Notes under the pieces: generated by a model
Database searches by the model: none
Seen by the model: only the letters and a program-made list of their open reading frames with translations
Told to the model about the DNA's origin: nothing
Made by a program: the position numbers and the translations under genes
Shown here: positions 34,215-43,303 of the stretch, piece by piece
Layout of the letters: every line of letters begins with the position of its first letter
Position numbering within the stretch: position 1 is the stretch's first letter
NCBI RefSeq assembly: GCF_900129425.1
Contig: NZ_LT670817.1
Coordinates: forward strand, 7,716,001 to 7,780,000
Source of the DNA: Bradyrhizobium erythrophlei
GTDB taxonomy: Bacteria; Pseudomonadota; Alphaproteobacteria; Rhizobiales; Xanthobacteraceae
DNA: 64,000 nt
Direction of reading: 5' to 3'

Positions 34215-35655
34215 ATGGACCGGCCGTGCTTCCGCCCAGAACCGCTCAGAGCATGAGCGGGGGGCTTAGAAGCACGAGGAGCACATCGCTATGTCCCATA
34301 AGACAGCCGCTGCAGCCGCACAAACCATTGGCATCGATACGGGCAAGAACACCCTGCATTTGATCGGCCTCGACGACAAGGGGGCAATCGTTCTGCGGGA
34401 GAAGGTTTCACGCGGCCGGATCGCAGCTCGGTTCGCCAATGCGCCGCGGTGCCTGATCGGAATCGAAGCTGGCATGGCAACGCACTACGTCGCTCGCGAG
34501 CTAATTGCGCTCGGTCATGACGTAAGGCAGGTACCGCCAGCCTATGCCAAACCGTTCCGGCAAGGCCACAAGAACGACTTCAGAGACGCACACGCGATCG
34601 CGGAAGCCGTGCAGCGGCCGTCGACACGCTGCGTTCCAGTGAAGACCGACGATCAGCTTGATCTACAAGCGCTGCACCGGGTGCGATCTCGCCTGGTCGG
34701 CCAACGAACGGCCGTGATCAATCAGATCCGCGGCTTTCTCTTGGAGCATGGCATTGCGGTACGTCAGGGGCTTCGCTTCCTCCGCCAACAGCTTCCGGAC
34801 ATCCTGGCTAAACGCGGCGACGTGTTGTCACCTCGCATGACCAGGATCATAGAAGATCTCAGCGGCGATTGGCGGCGTCTTGATGAGCGTATCAAGCACA
34901 TCACCGAAGAGATCGAGGTTCTGGCGCATGGCAGCGAGAGTTGCCGTCAATTGATGACCGCTCCGGGCATCGGCCCGCTCATCGCCAGCGCCACGGTAGC
35001 GGCCATTGGCAATGGCACCGCCTTTGCCAAGGGCCGTGACTTTGCCGCCTGGCTCGGCTTAGTGCCGAAGCAGATGTCGACTGGCGATCGGACGATCCTT
35101 GGGCGCATCAGCAAGCGCGGCAATCGCTATCTACGCACGCTGATAATGCAGGGTGCTCGCGTTATTCTGCTCAGACCAGCAAACTGGGCGAAGCATAGTT
35201 TTGGGTTGTGGCTCACGGCTGCGGCACAACGCCTACACCATAACGTCCTAGCAACCGCACTCGCCAATAAGCTGGCGCGGATCGCTTGGACTGTGTTGGC
35301 ACAAGGTCGCAGCTACGAAGCGCGCGTCGAACCAAAGGTCGCATAAGATCAACGCGTTCGGACCCGCCGAGGGGATGTCCAAGGCTGATCCCTGGGCGCA
35401 ACCGAGGAATGTTACAGCTATACCTGCCGAGGTCTGCGAGTTGGATTTGAGGAGATGGAGAAATGGTCTCGCCGTCGCACACGTGATCTGGTGACCCAAG
35501 CGGCCTCTCAGGGCCTTTCTCAGAATGAGATCGGGTGCGCGCGGATATCCATGATGGCCAGGAGCACAAACGCTCCATGCAAGGGCCGGATACAGATGCG
35601 CAAGACCAACCCCCTCCATTTTTCACATTCGGCTTGCAACGCACGGCCGGTCCAT
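34215..35655 (+). mobile_element. IS110-family (IS1111-type) insertion sequence, about 1.44 kb
   Basis: ATGGACCGGCCGTGC at 34215-34229 is the exact inverse of GCACGGCCGGTCCAT at 35641-35655; such subterminal inverted repeats mark the IS1111 subgroup. The single transposase gene lies between them. Confidence 0.75.
34291..35346 (+). CDS. IS110-family transposase (IS1111 subgroup)
   Basis: Full-length 351-aa transposase. The DEDD catalytic domain is at the N-terminus (TIGIDTGKNTLHLIGLD, CLIGIEAGMATHYVAREL, GHKNDFRDAHAIAEAV), followed by a helical linker and the C-terminal transposase_20 domain (MTAPGIGPLIASATVAAIGN, then AAWLGLVPKQMSTGDRTILG and ISKRGNRYLRTLIMQGAR). All four acidic residues appear intact, so the element may be active. 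It is about 30 kb from the other full-length IS110 gene and not closely related to it. Confidence 0.93.
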   Translation: MSHKTAAAAAQTIGIDTGKNTLHLIGLDDKGAIVLREKVSRGRIAARFANAPRCLIGIEAGMATHYVARELIALGHDVRQVPPAYAKPFRQGHKNDFRDAHAIAEAVQRPSTRCVPVKTDDQLDLQALHRVRSRLVGQRTAVINQIRGFLLEHGIAVRQGLRFLRQQLPDILAKRGDVLSPRMTRIIEDLSGDWRRLDERIKHITEEIEVLAHGSESCRQLMTAPGIGPLIASATVAAIGNGTAFAKGRDFAAWLGLVPKQMSTGDRTILGRISKRGNRYLRTLIMQGARVILLRPANWAKHSFGLWLTAAAQRLHHNVLATALANKLARIAWTVLAQGRSYEARVEPKVA

Positions 35656-35949
35656 ACAGTTGGGTCAAACCCAGAAGTCTCCATAGCTCGGCCCAGTTCC
35701 CCGCCGCTGTCGGAAGGGAATTGTCTCCGACGCGCGCCAGCAAAAGCTAACGTTTATGTGATCAGTCTCTGGGCGGTCCTTTGTCTTTGCAACGGCTGCA
35801 CTTTTCAAAATTTGCGGCTCATCGCTCGAGAATCTTGGGCGACCTGACGGAATAGGATGCGCCGCGATACGGTCACACACACACAACGCGACCCGCATGG
35901 GGTTGCCGAAGCGTCATTCGCCCTAGTTTCTCATGAGTGGAGAATCGAA

Positions 35950-36210
35950 ATGACCTTTGGAAAATCACGACGTACTGCTCTCGTCTTCGCAACGTTAGCA
36001 GTCAGCACTATCGCGCTTGCTGCCCCCGCGGCACTTGCCGCCCCGCCACTTCACAGGGGACCATGGCCGATTCGCAATGGTCGCAATTACCAGCCAACCG
36101 AGCATGAGCTGAGAGCCTTGCATAAGGAGGATGTCACGCCCGGTCAGGCGCGCGAGATCGACCGATTGTACGATCAACTCCTGGCAAGCAGTGAACAGGT
36201 TCGCAACTGA
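35950..36210 (+). CDS. Small exported hypothetical protein, 86 aa
   Basis: From the ATG at 35950: signal peptide MTFGKSRRTALVFATLAVST then IALAAPAALAAPP, mature PLHRGPWPIRNGRNYQPTEH followed by an acidic helix (LRALHKEDVTPGQAREIDRL) and YDQLLASSEQVRN. The upstream open frame carries no signal-like start and is rejected. No known domain; periplasmic localisation is likely. Confidence 0.65.
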   Translation: MTFGKSRRTALVFATLAVSTIALAAPAALAAPPLHRGPWPIRNGRNYQPTEHELRALHKEDVTPGQAREIDRLYDQLLASSEQVRN

Positions 36211-36232
36211 CCGTGCGGCGACGACTTCTGGT

Positions 36233-36290
36233 CTACCCCGATGAACGGACATCTTCCGAACCGGTCCGCATGTCTCAAAAGTGCCAGAAG
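36233..36290. repeat. Dispersed palindromic intergenic repeat
   Basis: CTACCCCGATGAACGGACAT ... GGTCCGCATGTCTCAAAAGT-GCCAGAAG. It begins 22 bp after the stop of the small exported protein. Confidence 0.7.
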
Positions 36291-36614
36291 TTGACCTCCC
36301 ACTCCGGCTCCCTCGCGACCAAAAGCGCTCCTAATCGCGCCAACTTAAGCAAGACCTTGGTCAAGCGCCTCAAGGCTCAACCCCCGGCCATCTCCAATCG
36401 ATTAAGCCGTCAATATACCGGCGTCGGGTCAGATCATCCAATTAGTGGGTGCGCCATTCGCTCGGGGCTGAAACTCTACTGGCGAGGGGCCGCGGGAGCG
36501 AGGTTGCGAGCAAAAAAGTTGAATATCCGGTGTCGCTTTTCGCCGCCTCAGGGCATTGACGATACGCCCATCGTGGGGCTCGATCAGCGTCGAGCGAGCG
36601 GAGGAGGCGAGATC
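36291..36614. other. Intergenic upstream of the GH15 gene
   Basis: The GH15 frame stays open leftwards through this stretch, but the residues (KTLVKRLKAQPPAISNRLSR...) are not homologous to glycosidases. No separate gene is visible. The promoter of the GH15-HEAT operon must lie here. Confidence 0.5.
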
Positions 36615-38453
36615 ATGGGCTACAAGCCGATCGAGTCCTACGGCGTCATCGGCGACCTGCACACCGTTGCCCTAGTCGGCATCGACGGGTCCATCGACTG
36701 GTGCTGCCTGCCGCACTTTGACTCGCCGAGCGTCTTCGGGGCGATCCTCGACGACCAGAAAGGGGGCTCATTCCGCATCGCCAGTCTCTACGAGGCGCAG
36801 CACAAACAGATGTACATGCCTGACAGCAACGTCCTGGTGACGCGCTTTCTTAGCGACCAGGGCGTCGGTGAAGTCGTGGACTTCATGCCGGTCCAACGCC
36901 CGCGCGAGATCAGAAAGATCCACGAGATCGTCCGGGTAGTGCGGGCTGTGCGCGGGTCGGTCCGCTTCCGCCTCGACTGCCGGCCAGCTTTCGACTTCGC
37001 CCGCCGGCCCCACCAGGTCGTCCTGGAGGGCCGGGGAGCGATCTTCGAGGCGCAAGGCATGAAGGTCTCGCTAGTCAGCCGCTTCCCGCTTGGTCGGCAG
37101 GGCGACGGCGTCGCTGCCGAGTTCGTCCTCAACCCCGGCGAGACGACCACGTTCATCCTCCGCCAGGTGGAGGAGAACGGCCACGACAGCGTTCATGACG
37201 GCGTCCTGCTCGAGGCGCGGCTGGTCGGCACGGAGGCCCTGACGCAGACCCAAGCCTTTTGGCGGCAGTGGCTGAGGAAGTGCAACTATTCAGGTCGCTG
37301 GCGCGAGATGGTCCACCGCTCGGCGCTGGTGTTGAAGCTGCTGACGTTCGCGCCGACCGGCGCGATCGTGGCGGCGCCGACCTGTGGGCTGCCGGAAGAG
37401 ATCGGCGGGGTGCGCAACTGGGACTATCGCTATACTTGGGTGCGCGACGCCGCTTTCACCAATTACGCCTTCCTGCGCCTGGGGCTGACGTCGGAGGCAG
37501 AGCAGTTCATGGCCTGGTTGGAGCAGCGGGCCGTCGAGGGCGCCCGGGGCGACCCATTGCAGACCATGTATCGCATCGACGGCGGGCACGAGCTGCCCGA
37601 GGAGGTCCTCGGCCACCTCGACGGTTACCGCGGCTCGCGTCCGGTGCGAGTCGGCAACGCCGCTGCCGAGCAGCTGCAGCTGGACATCTATGGCGAGCTG
37701 ATGGACGCCGTCTACCTGTACGACAAGTACGGGACGCCGACCGCCTATGACTTCTGGTGCCACCTGCGCAAGATGCTCGACTGGGTGGCGAACAACTGGG
37801 AGCGAGCCGACGATGGCATCTGGGAGGTGCGCGGTGGACAGCAGCAGTTCGTCTACTCCAAGGTGCAGTGCTGGGTGGCGCTGGACCGAGCGATCCGCCT
37901 TGCGCAGAAGCGGAGCCTGCCGCTGGACCGCACCCGCCTGGCCGCGGAGCGAGACCGCATCTACGAGGCCATCATGACGCGCGGCTGGGACACGGAGCGG
38001 CAGACCTTCGTGCAGCACTTCGCCACCGACGCGGTGGATGCGTCCAACCTGATCATGCCGCTCGTCTTCTTCCTGTCGCCGACCGACCCCCGCATGCGCG
38101 GGACGCTGGATCGGACCATGGCGGAGCTGGTCTCCGACAGCCTAGTGCACCGCTACGAGATCGGCAGAGGAGCCGGCGACGGCCTGACCGGGAGCGAGGG
38201 GACGTTCAATATGTGTACGTTCTGGCTGGTGGAAGCGCTGGCCCGGGCGGGCCGCGCCGAGGAGGCCCGCTTCATCTTCGAGAAGATGCTGACCTACGCC
38301 AACCACCTCGGCCTGTACGCCGAGGAGACGGGTCCGTGTGGCGAAGCGCTGGGCAACTTCCCCCAGGCATTCACTCACATCGGGTTGATCAGCGCCGCGT
38401 TCAACCTGGACCGCCGGCTCGGCCGTGGGGCCTTGAGTAGGGTCGGACCATGA
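36615..38453 (+). CDS. Glycoside hydrolase family 15 (glucoamylase/trehalase-like)
   Basis: A 612-aa cytosolic enzyme; GGAGG lies shortly before the ATG at 36615, and homology starts at MGYKPIESYGVIGDLHTVAL. The N-terminal beta-sandwich (DGSIDWCCLPHFDSPSVFGA) is followed by the (alpha/alpha)6 barrel with VRNWDYRYTWVRDAAFTNYA, the region around the general acid (DDGIWEVRGGQQQFVYSK) and the region around the base (EETGPCGEALGNFPQAFTHI). The group includes trehalases and glucodextranases acting on alpha-glucosides. GC content and third-position G/C are visibly higher than in the surrounding genes, suggesting transfer from another high-GC lineage. It overlaps the HEAT gene by ATGA. Confidence 0.93.
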   Translation: MGYKPIESYGVIGDLHTVALVGIDGSIDWCCLPHFDSPSVFGAILDDQKGGSFRIASLYEAQHKQMYMPDSNVLVTRFLSDQGVGEVVDFMPVQRPREIRKIHEIVRVVRAVRGSVRFRLDCRPAFDFARRPHQVVLEGRGAIFEAQGMKVSLVSRFPLGRQGDGVAAEFVLNPGETTTFILRQVEENGHDSVHDGVLLEARLVGTEALTQTQAFWRQWLRKCNYSGRWREMVHRSALVLKLLTFAPTGAIVAAPTCGLPEEIGGVRNWDYRYTWVRDAAFTNYAFLRLGLTSEAEQFMAWLEQRAVEGARGDPLQTMYRIDGGHELPEEVLGHLDGYRGSRPVRVGNAAAEQLQLDIYGELMDAVYLYDKYGTPTAYDFWCHLRKMLDWVANNWERADDGIWEVRGGQQQFVYSKVQCWVALDRAIRLAQKRSLPLDRTRLAAERDRIYEAIMTRGWDTERQTFVQHFATDAVDASNLIMPLVFFLSPTDPRMRGTLDRTMAELVSDSLVHRYEIGRGAGDGLTGSEGTFNMCTFWLVEALARAGRAEEARFIFEKMLTYANHLGLYAEETGPCGEALGNFPQAFTHIGLISAAFNLDRRLGRGALSRVGP

Positions 38454-38914
38454 GCGCGCAGGTCGCTTACCTAGGGACTTCCACCGCAGACTGGGTGGGG
38501 GAGCTTTCGAGCAGCGATCCGCTCCAGCGCCGCCTCGGCGCATATGCCCTAGGCGAGATTGGCCCCGCGGCAACCGAGGCTGTGTCCGACCTCGCCGCGG
38601 CCCTCCAGGACCCGGTTGGGTTCGTGCGCGTTTGGGCGGCGGCGGCCCTCGCCCGGGTGGCGCCGCCAGGTGGAGAGTCGGTCACCGTCCTCATCGCGGA
38701 GTTGGGCAACGAGCTCGCCTTCGTCCGCAGCTTGGCGGCCTGGCACCTCGGGCGCCTCGGTCCGGCCTTCCCGGGGATCGAACAAGCCCTCCTCCCCCTC
38801 CGACAGCTAGCGGGTGATAAGGATCCGAGCGTGCGGGTGGAGGCCGCGCTAGCGCTGGGGATGCTCGAGGGGAAGGGCGCCCCGCCGCCGGAGCTGAAGT
38901 CCTTGTCCTCTTGA
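38450..38914 (+). CDS. HEAT-repeat protein, 154 aa
   Basis: Overlaps the GH15 stop (ATGA). It is a string of about four HEAT/PBS-lyase-type repeats: SSDPLQRRLGAYALGEIGPA, LQDPVGFVRVWAAAALARVA, GNELAFVRSLAAWHLGRLGP, DKDPSVRVEAALALGMLEGK. No enzyme residues; it is probably a binding scaffold. Its coupling to the GH15 gene suggests a partner or regulator of that enzyme. The very GC-rich composition matches the GH15 gene. Confidence 0.85.
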   Translation: MSAQVAYLGTSTADWVGELSSSDPLQRRLGAYALGEIGPAATEAVSDLAAALQDPVGFVRVWAAAALARVAPPGGESVTVLIAELGNELAFVRSLAAWHLGRLGPAFPGIEQALLPLRQLAGDKDPSVRVEAALALGMLEGKGAPPPELKSLSS

Positions 38915-39427
38915 GCCTCCGGCGGCGTCGCCTCGCGCGGATTTGTTCGCGCTCCTCCAGCAATTCTTTGATGCGGGCAGAAATGCTTGGATTTTATTTG
39001 AGGTAGATGAGATGCCAAGCGGAATTGCGGCGAACCTGCTTGGGCGCTCTGATAGCGTCGCAGCTTGTTGCCAGAACGCGGCCGTCAATGTCGCTGAGGC
39101 AAAGCGTTGACGCCAGAGTCACACCGGCTCTTGAGATTCGGATGGCCCTCGGTATGGAGTGATAGCTGTTCTCACCGGCATGCTCTATTGAGCAGGCAAT
39201 TTGCGAGGACCAGAGGTCCCTTTTGGGTCAATCGCGCCACTTTGGCGGTGCGCGGGCTACTTCCGATCTTCCCCGGTAAGCGGACATGCCAACCGGCCGC
39301 GGGGATGTCTCAAACGATCCGGACGTTCGCCCGATAAATCTAGACGCTCTGATTGATTCAAAGGAAATTTCGGCAAGGTTTGAGCCCGAAACGGTTCCGT
39401 CAGCGGAGGGAAGGCTGAATGGCTTCT
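38915..39427. other. Intergenic between HEAT gene and ABC-F gene
   Basis: Convergent spacer of about 500 bp. It holds a fragment GAGGTCCCTTTTGGGTCAAT and a palindromic-family copy at 39268-39315. No credible gene. Confidence 0.5.
39268..39315. repeat. Dispersed palindromic intergenic repeat
   Basis: CTTCCCCGGTAAGCGGACAT ... CCGCGGGGATGTCTCAAAC. Confidence 0.6.
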
Positions 39428-41023
39428 TCAATCCGGTTTTTCCGGGGATAATTCGAGGCTCCGCGAAGTCCCGATATTTTCCAAGAATGCCTCATCGTGG
39501 CTGACGATCAACAGAGCACCGTCATAGGAGCGTAAGCCGGCCTCGACAGCCTCAATGGAGTCGATGTCCAAATGATTTGTCGGCTCGTCAAGGATCAGGA
39601 GAGAAGGCGGCGTTGATCCCGCCAGCACGCAGGCTAGACCTGCGCGCAGCAATTGACCTCCACTGAGCGAAGAAACAACCTGAAGGGCTGCGTCGGCGCG
39701 GAACATGAAGCGGGCCAAAGCCGCCCGACAGGCATTCTCATTCGCCTGCGGGTTGATCCGCCGGAAGTTGTCGCGGATCGAGATCGAGGGATCGAGAAGG
39801 CTCACCCGCTGGTCGAGCATGGCGTAGTCGACCATGATCCGAACAGCTCCGCTCCAGGGCTGCAGCTTGCCGGTGATGATCGCTAACAATGTCGTCTTTC
39901 CGCAGCCATTAGGGCCGCTAACGGCAAGACGCTCCGGACCGGTGACCGCAAAAGACAGGTCGCGAATAATAGGCCAGTCGGGTTCGTAGCCGGCAGTTAC
40001 TGCGTCCACCTTCAAAACAGTCTTGTTGGCCGAAAGCCCCGTTGACGGAATAACAACTGACAGAGGTTGGAGGATTTCGATGGGTTCGCGAGCGGCGGCC
40101 GCGGCTTCGATCGCTTGCGCGCGCCGGCGTTCTGCCAGACGGGCGTTCTCGCCGCTCGTGCCCTCGCTTCTATCCTTTAGACCTCCAAGAGCAATGCGCG
40201 GCATGCCGCCCTTGGCGCTCTTCCTTCGGCCCGCCTGATCCCTGCGTGCCTGCCGCTCGGCTGTCGCCTGTGCGCCGCGTGCGACTTCGGCGACGCGTCT
40301 CTCTGCGCCCGCGACGTCGTGCTGCGCCGCCGCGAGTTCGAGCGCCTTGCGTTCGCGATAGTGGCTCCAGTTGCCGCCATAGCGCGTGGCACCGAGCGAG
40401 GTCAGTTCGACAATGGTATCCATTATTTCGAGCAACTCCCGGTCATGGCTCACGACGATCGCACCCACTCGCCACCCGGCCAACAGGTCGATCACTGCCC
40501 GGCGGCCATTGCGATCGAGGTTGTTGGTCGGTTCGTCCAGCAGGAGGAAATCAGGTTCAGAAAAAACAAGGACTGCAAGACTGGCCCGCGTGCGTTGCCC
40601 ACCAGACAGCGCAGCCAGAGGAGTTTCGTGTTCCGTGTTCAATCCGACACGTCCGAGGGCGCCAGCAATGCGTGGTTCAAGAGTCCAGTCCACGACTGCA
40701 AGCTCCTCGCCGGTGGCTTCACCGGCTTCTGCCCGACGAAGAATGGCCAGATTTTCGGTCGCGCCAAACAGGTCGGCGATCGTTCCATCCGGACTCACCT
40801 CTACGGCCTGACGAAGGATCCCCAGATTGCCGTTGACGGACACTTTTCCTGACTGGGAGGTTAGATCGCCAGATATGAGCTTGAGAAGTGTGGATTTGCC
40901 AATGCCATTTCGACCCACAAAGCCCGCCCGCTCCGCGCCGAATCCAAGGTCAAGGTTCGAAAAAAGGGTTCGGCCGTCAGGTGTCGACCATGAAAGATTG
41001 GAAATGGTGATGGAAGCAGACAC
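39428..41023 (-). CDS. ABC-F family ATPase
   Basis: 531-aa soluble protein with two ABC domains. First: GRNGIGKST, LSGGQ in AALSGGQRTRASLAVLV, Walker B FLLLDEPTNNLD. Second: GPNGCGKTT, LSGGQLLRAGLACVL, LLILDEPTNHLD. They are joined by a charged linker rich in Arg/Ala (RRVAEVARGAQATAERQARR). No membrane segments. ABC-F proteins bind the ribosome E site and act as translation factors or antibiotic-protection proteins. I start at the GTG at 41023 (AGGGAG ten bases upstream, homology begins SASITISNLSW). Confidence 0.92.
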   Translation of the reverse strand: MSASITISNLSWSTPDGRTLFSNLDLGFGAERAGFVGRNGIGKSTLLKLISGDLTSQSGKVSVNGNLGILRQAVEVSPDGTIADLFGATENLAILRRAEAGEATGEELAVVDWTLEPRIAGALGRVGLNTEHETPLAALSGGQRTRASLAVLVFSEPDFLLLDEPTNNLDRNGRRAVIDLLAGWRVGAIVVSHDRELLEIMDTIVELTSLGATRYGGNWSHYRERKALELAAAQHDVAGAERRVAEVARGAQATAERQARRDQAGRRKSAKGGMPRIALGGLKDRSEGTSGENARLAERRRAQAIEAAAAAREPIEILQPLSVVIPSTGLSANKTVLKVDAVTAGYEPDWPIIRDLSFAVTGPERLAVSGPNGCGKTTLLAIITGKLQPWSGAVRIMVDYAMLDQRVSLLDPSISIRDNFRRINPQANENACRAALARFMFRADAALQVVSSLSGGQLLRAGLACVLAGSTPPSLLILDEPTNHLDIDSIEAVEAGLRSYDGALLIVSHDEAFLENIGTSRSLELSPEKPD

Positions 41024-41272
41024 GGACAAGAATCTCCCTGGAAACAAAACGAATCGGCGTTGTTGCCTGGGTGGGATCCATTGCTGCACACATCCTGTTG
41101 GAATTGCTGACCCGCAGATATCTAATCTAGAAGGGAGGGTGTGGCAAATCCTGTTGGGAGGGCCAGCACTTTGCCGCTAGAGAGAAATAGCTATCGAATG
41201 GCAGCAGGAGAGGAAAAATTCGCCTATGCTCTCGCGCTATCCCGTCAGTCAAGCCGACTTCCGCTTTGGGTC

Positions 41273-41491
41273 GATTTTGTTGCAAAAGTCGAAAATTGGA
41301 CAACACCAAAAATCTCGCGAAAGTTGATTTTTAGACTTCTCTTCCGCTGTCACGTTCTGTAGCGCCGCTACGAAAGACCGTGGTCGATTTTGGGTGAAAC
41401 GATGTGGTCCCTCACGTCGCCGCGCGCGAAGCGCATCAGCGGTCTTTAGAATTTTCGCACTTCACCCGAAAAAGACTTTTGCAACAATATC
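41273..41491 (-). mobile_element. 219-bp MITE (family B), copy 2 (inverted)
   Basis: GATTTTGTTGCAAAAGTC and GACTTTTGCAACAATATC form the ends. Inverted relative to 32187-32405, same length. The two copies face each other across 9 kb that includes the IS110, GH15 and ABC-F genes. Confidence 0.8.
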
Positions 41492-41535
41492 GGTCAAAAA
41501 CGGAAATGACCCTGCTTCCTCGGCAAGTCCGTTCT

Positions 41536-41597
41536 ACCCTCAGGAGCAGACGTCGTCAGACCACCCGGGCATGTCCGAAAAGTGCCATGAGCCGACA
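41536..41597. repeat. Dispersed palindromic intergenic repeat
   Basis: CCCTCAGGAGCAGACGTCGT ... CCCGGGCATGTCCGAAAAGT-GCCATGAGCCGACAT. Nearly identical to 32404-32456. Confidence 0.7.
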
Positions 41598-41632
41598 TCG
41601 CTCCAATCAAGCAGCGATACTTGTCAGGCTCC

Positions 41633-42055
41633 TTAGCGGCCGTAGGGGAAGCAGCGGTGGCGATCGAGTGTGAGACCGAAATGCGCTCCTAGCGCAGCGA
41701 TGGCCGCGTCCTGCTCAGGATAAGGATCGGCATTGGATGCGGCAACGATGATGATCCGGAACCCGCCGCGATCCTTGCCACCCGGTGGCAGCATCGCTGT
41801 AGCCAGTGCATTGCCCTCCCTGTCGCGCAACGTGAGGAAAAGCGGCATCTCTCGCTGTACATGGGCCTCGAGGCCGATGTCGCGCTCGATCGCGTTGGGC
41901 CACACCGGACGCCAGGATTGGACTGCCTTCTCCCGCTCGCGGCAGAAATATTTCTCGACTGTGTGGCTCATCAGGCGCGACTCATGCGCCGCTTCACCTT
42001 CCGTCTCGATACGGAACCAGGTCTTACCCTTCGGCGCGTCGCAAACATACTGCAT
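41633..42055 (-). CDS. Hypothetical protein, 140 aa
   Basis: Starts MQYVCDAPKGKTWFRIETEG and continues with a helix (ESRLMSHTVEKYFCREREKA), a mid section SWRPVWPNAIERDIGLEAHV and strands (MPLFLTLRDREGNALATAML, GGFRIIIVAASNADPYPEQD), ending LDRHRCFPYGR. Composition is typical of a real gene of this organism. I do not recognise a domain. It is isolated between repeat-rich spacers. Confidence 0.65.
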   Translation of the reverse strand: MQYVCDAPKGKTWFRIETEGEAAHESRLMSHTVEKYFCREREKAVQSWRPVWPNAIERDIGLEAHVQREMPLFLTLRDREGNALATAMLPPGGKDRGGFRIIIVAASNADPYPEQDAAIAALGAHFGLTLDRHRCFPYGR

Positions 42056-42175
42056 TTCGCCCGTCCTGCGATCGCCGCAATTCTAGGGTGGCGGGCCCGC
42101 AAAGCCAATAGCTGCCATTGGCGAAGGCAACTTGCGCCCGATTTGGACCGGCGGGATGACTGCTTTGGGGGTCTT

Positions 42176-42330
42176 GGCCGCGTGAAAACTCCGACGTGCA
42201 ATCTGCGCGTAGAAATTTCGCCTCGATTCGGTAAATCAGAACACCAAAAGTACTTGCGGCCACTACTAGGAGAAGACGACAGAGAAAACAATTCTCCGCG
42301 TTCCTGGCTCGTGCACGTTTTCACGCAGCC
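42176..42330 (-). mobile_element. 155-bp MITE (family A), copy 2 (inverted)
   Basis: GGCCGCGTGAAAAC and GTTTTCACGCAGCC ends. Same 155-bp length as 26098-26252 but inverted; the interior is alignable yet well diverged, so this is an older or different subfamily. The GCGTGAAAAC ends are closer to the IS1182 end at 61169. Confidence 0.75.
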
Positions 42331-43039
42331 AGGGTCACAATCGCGTCGTTTCGACCGTGGTTCGTCACTTTCGCGGTAGGGACGCGAGTTACCCCGCGCC
42401 CCCCGCACAGATCCGTGCGAGCCCAATTCGGGCACACGGCTCCCACCTCGGGTGTGTAACGGCGCGTCGTGATATTCTCACGAAATTCCGTATGCGCTTC
42501 AGCGCCTGTGACACGGTTTCCCGGTACTGTGCCCGGCCCGTGCTTTGCTGACTCACATTCCCCTCGGCCCCCGCCCTTGGCTCCACCAACTCCGCAGCCG
42601 GTTGCCCGGCCTTGTTCGTCGGCTTCACAGCTACTATGGCGGGGTCAGACTTCTCATGATCGTACATCATCGGCTACGGCTCCTCGCCTTCCCGACACGG
42701 ACCAGTGCTACACGCATGTGGCGCTGGCCGACCATGAGATCTCCCGGTTCCCGAGCAAAGAGCGTCCGCACATGCCAGTGTCTAAGACCACGCCGGGTCG
42801 TCTGGGCGCTCGCACTATCGCGCCCATCCGTGTTGCCTTCCGTCACCGGAACGACGTCGGCACCCAGGATGAGGGTACTATCGCGGCTCAATGGCTGGCC
42901 TATGCGCTCCCCTGTCAACGCTTCGCCGATGCCCTCGCGGGCATCTGCGCATGACTCGGGGTCGATGCGGGTCGCTACTCCTTCATCGTGATGGACTTGC
43001 ACCATCTACTCCTTGCCGGTCTCCCGGCGCACTCCGGTC
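42331..43039. other. Long non-coding or relic block, unidentified
   Basis: Starts near the segment GCGGTAGGGACGCGAG / TTACCCCGCGCCC shared with 26288-26321. Two overlapping plus-strand frames span it (Arg-rich MIVHHRLRLLAFPTRTSATR; and DTDQCYTHVALADHEISRFP ... AAQWLAYALPCQRFADALAG). Neither has a good start, and they use the same DNA in different frames, so at most one is real. It may be a remnant associated with a mobile intron or element; I cannot identify it. Confidence 0.35.
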
Positions 43040-43095
43040 TACCCCGATGAACGGACATCGTCAGACCGCCTCGGCATGTCGGAAAAGTGCCAGCA
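43040..43095. repeat. Dispersed palindromic intergenic repeat
   Basis: CTACCCCGATGAACGGACAT ... CCTCGGCATGTCGGAAAAGT-GCCAGC, followed by GGACTCATGCACCGCAGCAA, as in the long form at 33328-33412. Confidence 0.7.
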
Positions 43096-43303
43096 ACGGA
43101 CTCATGCACCGCAGCAAATAGCATCGCTTTCGATCACCTGGAGTTGCGAACCGGCGGCCCTATGAATAGACGCCGCAGACCGACGGAGCGTCTTGTTGTC
43201 GCGCGAAAATGCCAGATAGATAATGGCCTATCGACAAAAGATATTTGCGGAGTGGACCCATGCTCATGAAGCCGCGCGTCGTGGCCGCAAAACCTCAGCG
43301 TTA

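Noticed and set aside
36213..36614. 134-residue N-terminal extension of the GH15 protein
   Set aside because: The extension contains a dispersed repeat, is unlike glycosidases, and a good ribosome-binding site lies before the ATG at 36615.
42360..42660. Group II intron
   Set aside because: No reverse transcriptase frame and no domain V that I could identify; the resemblance is only an impression.
42469..43005. Several overlapping Arg/Ser-rich frames on both strands
   Set aside because: Mutually exclusive frames, no start context, unusual amino-acid composition; treated as an unidentified non-coding or relic block.
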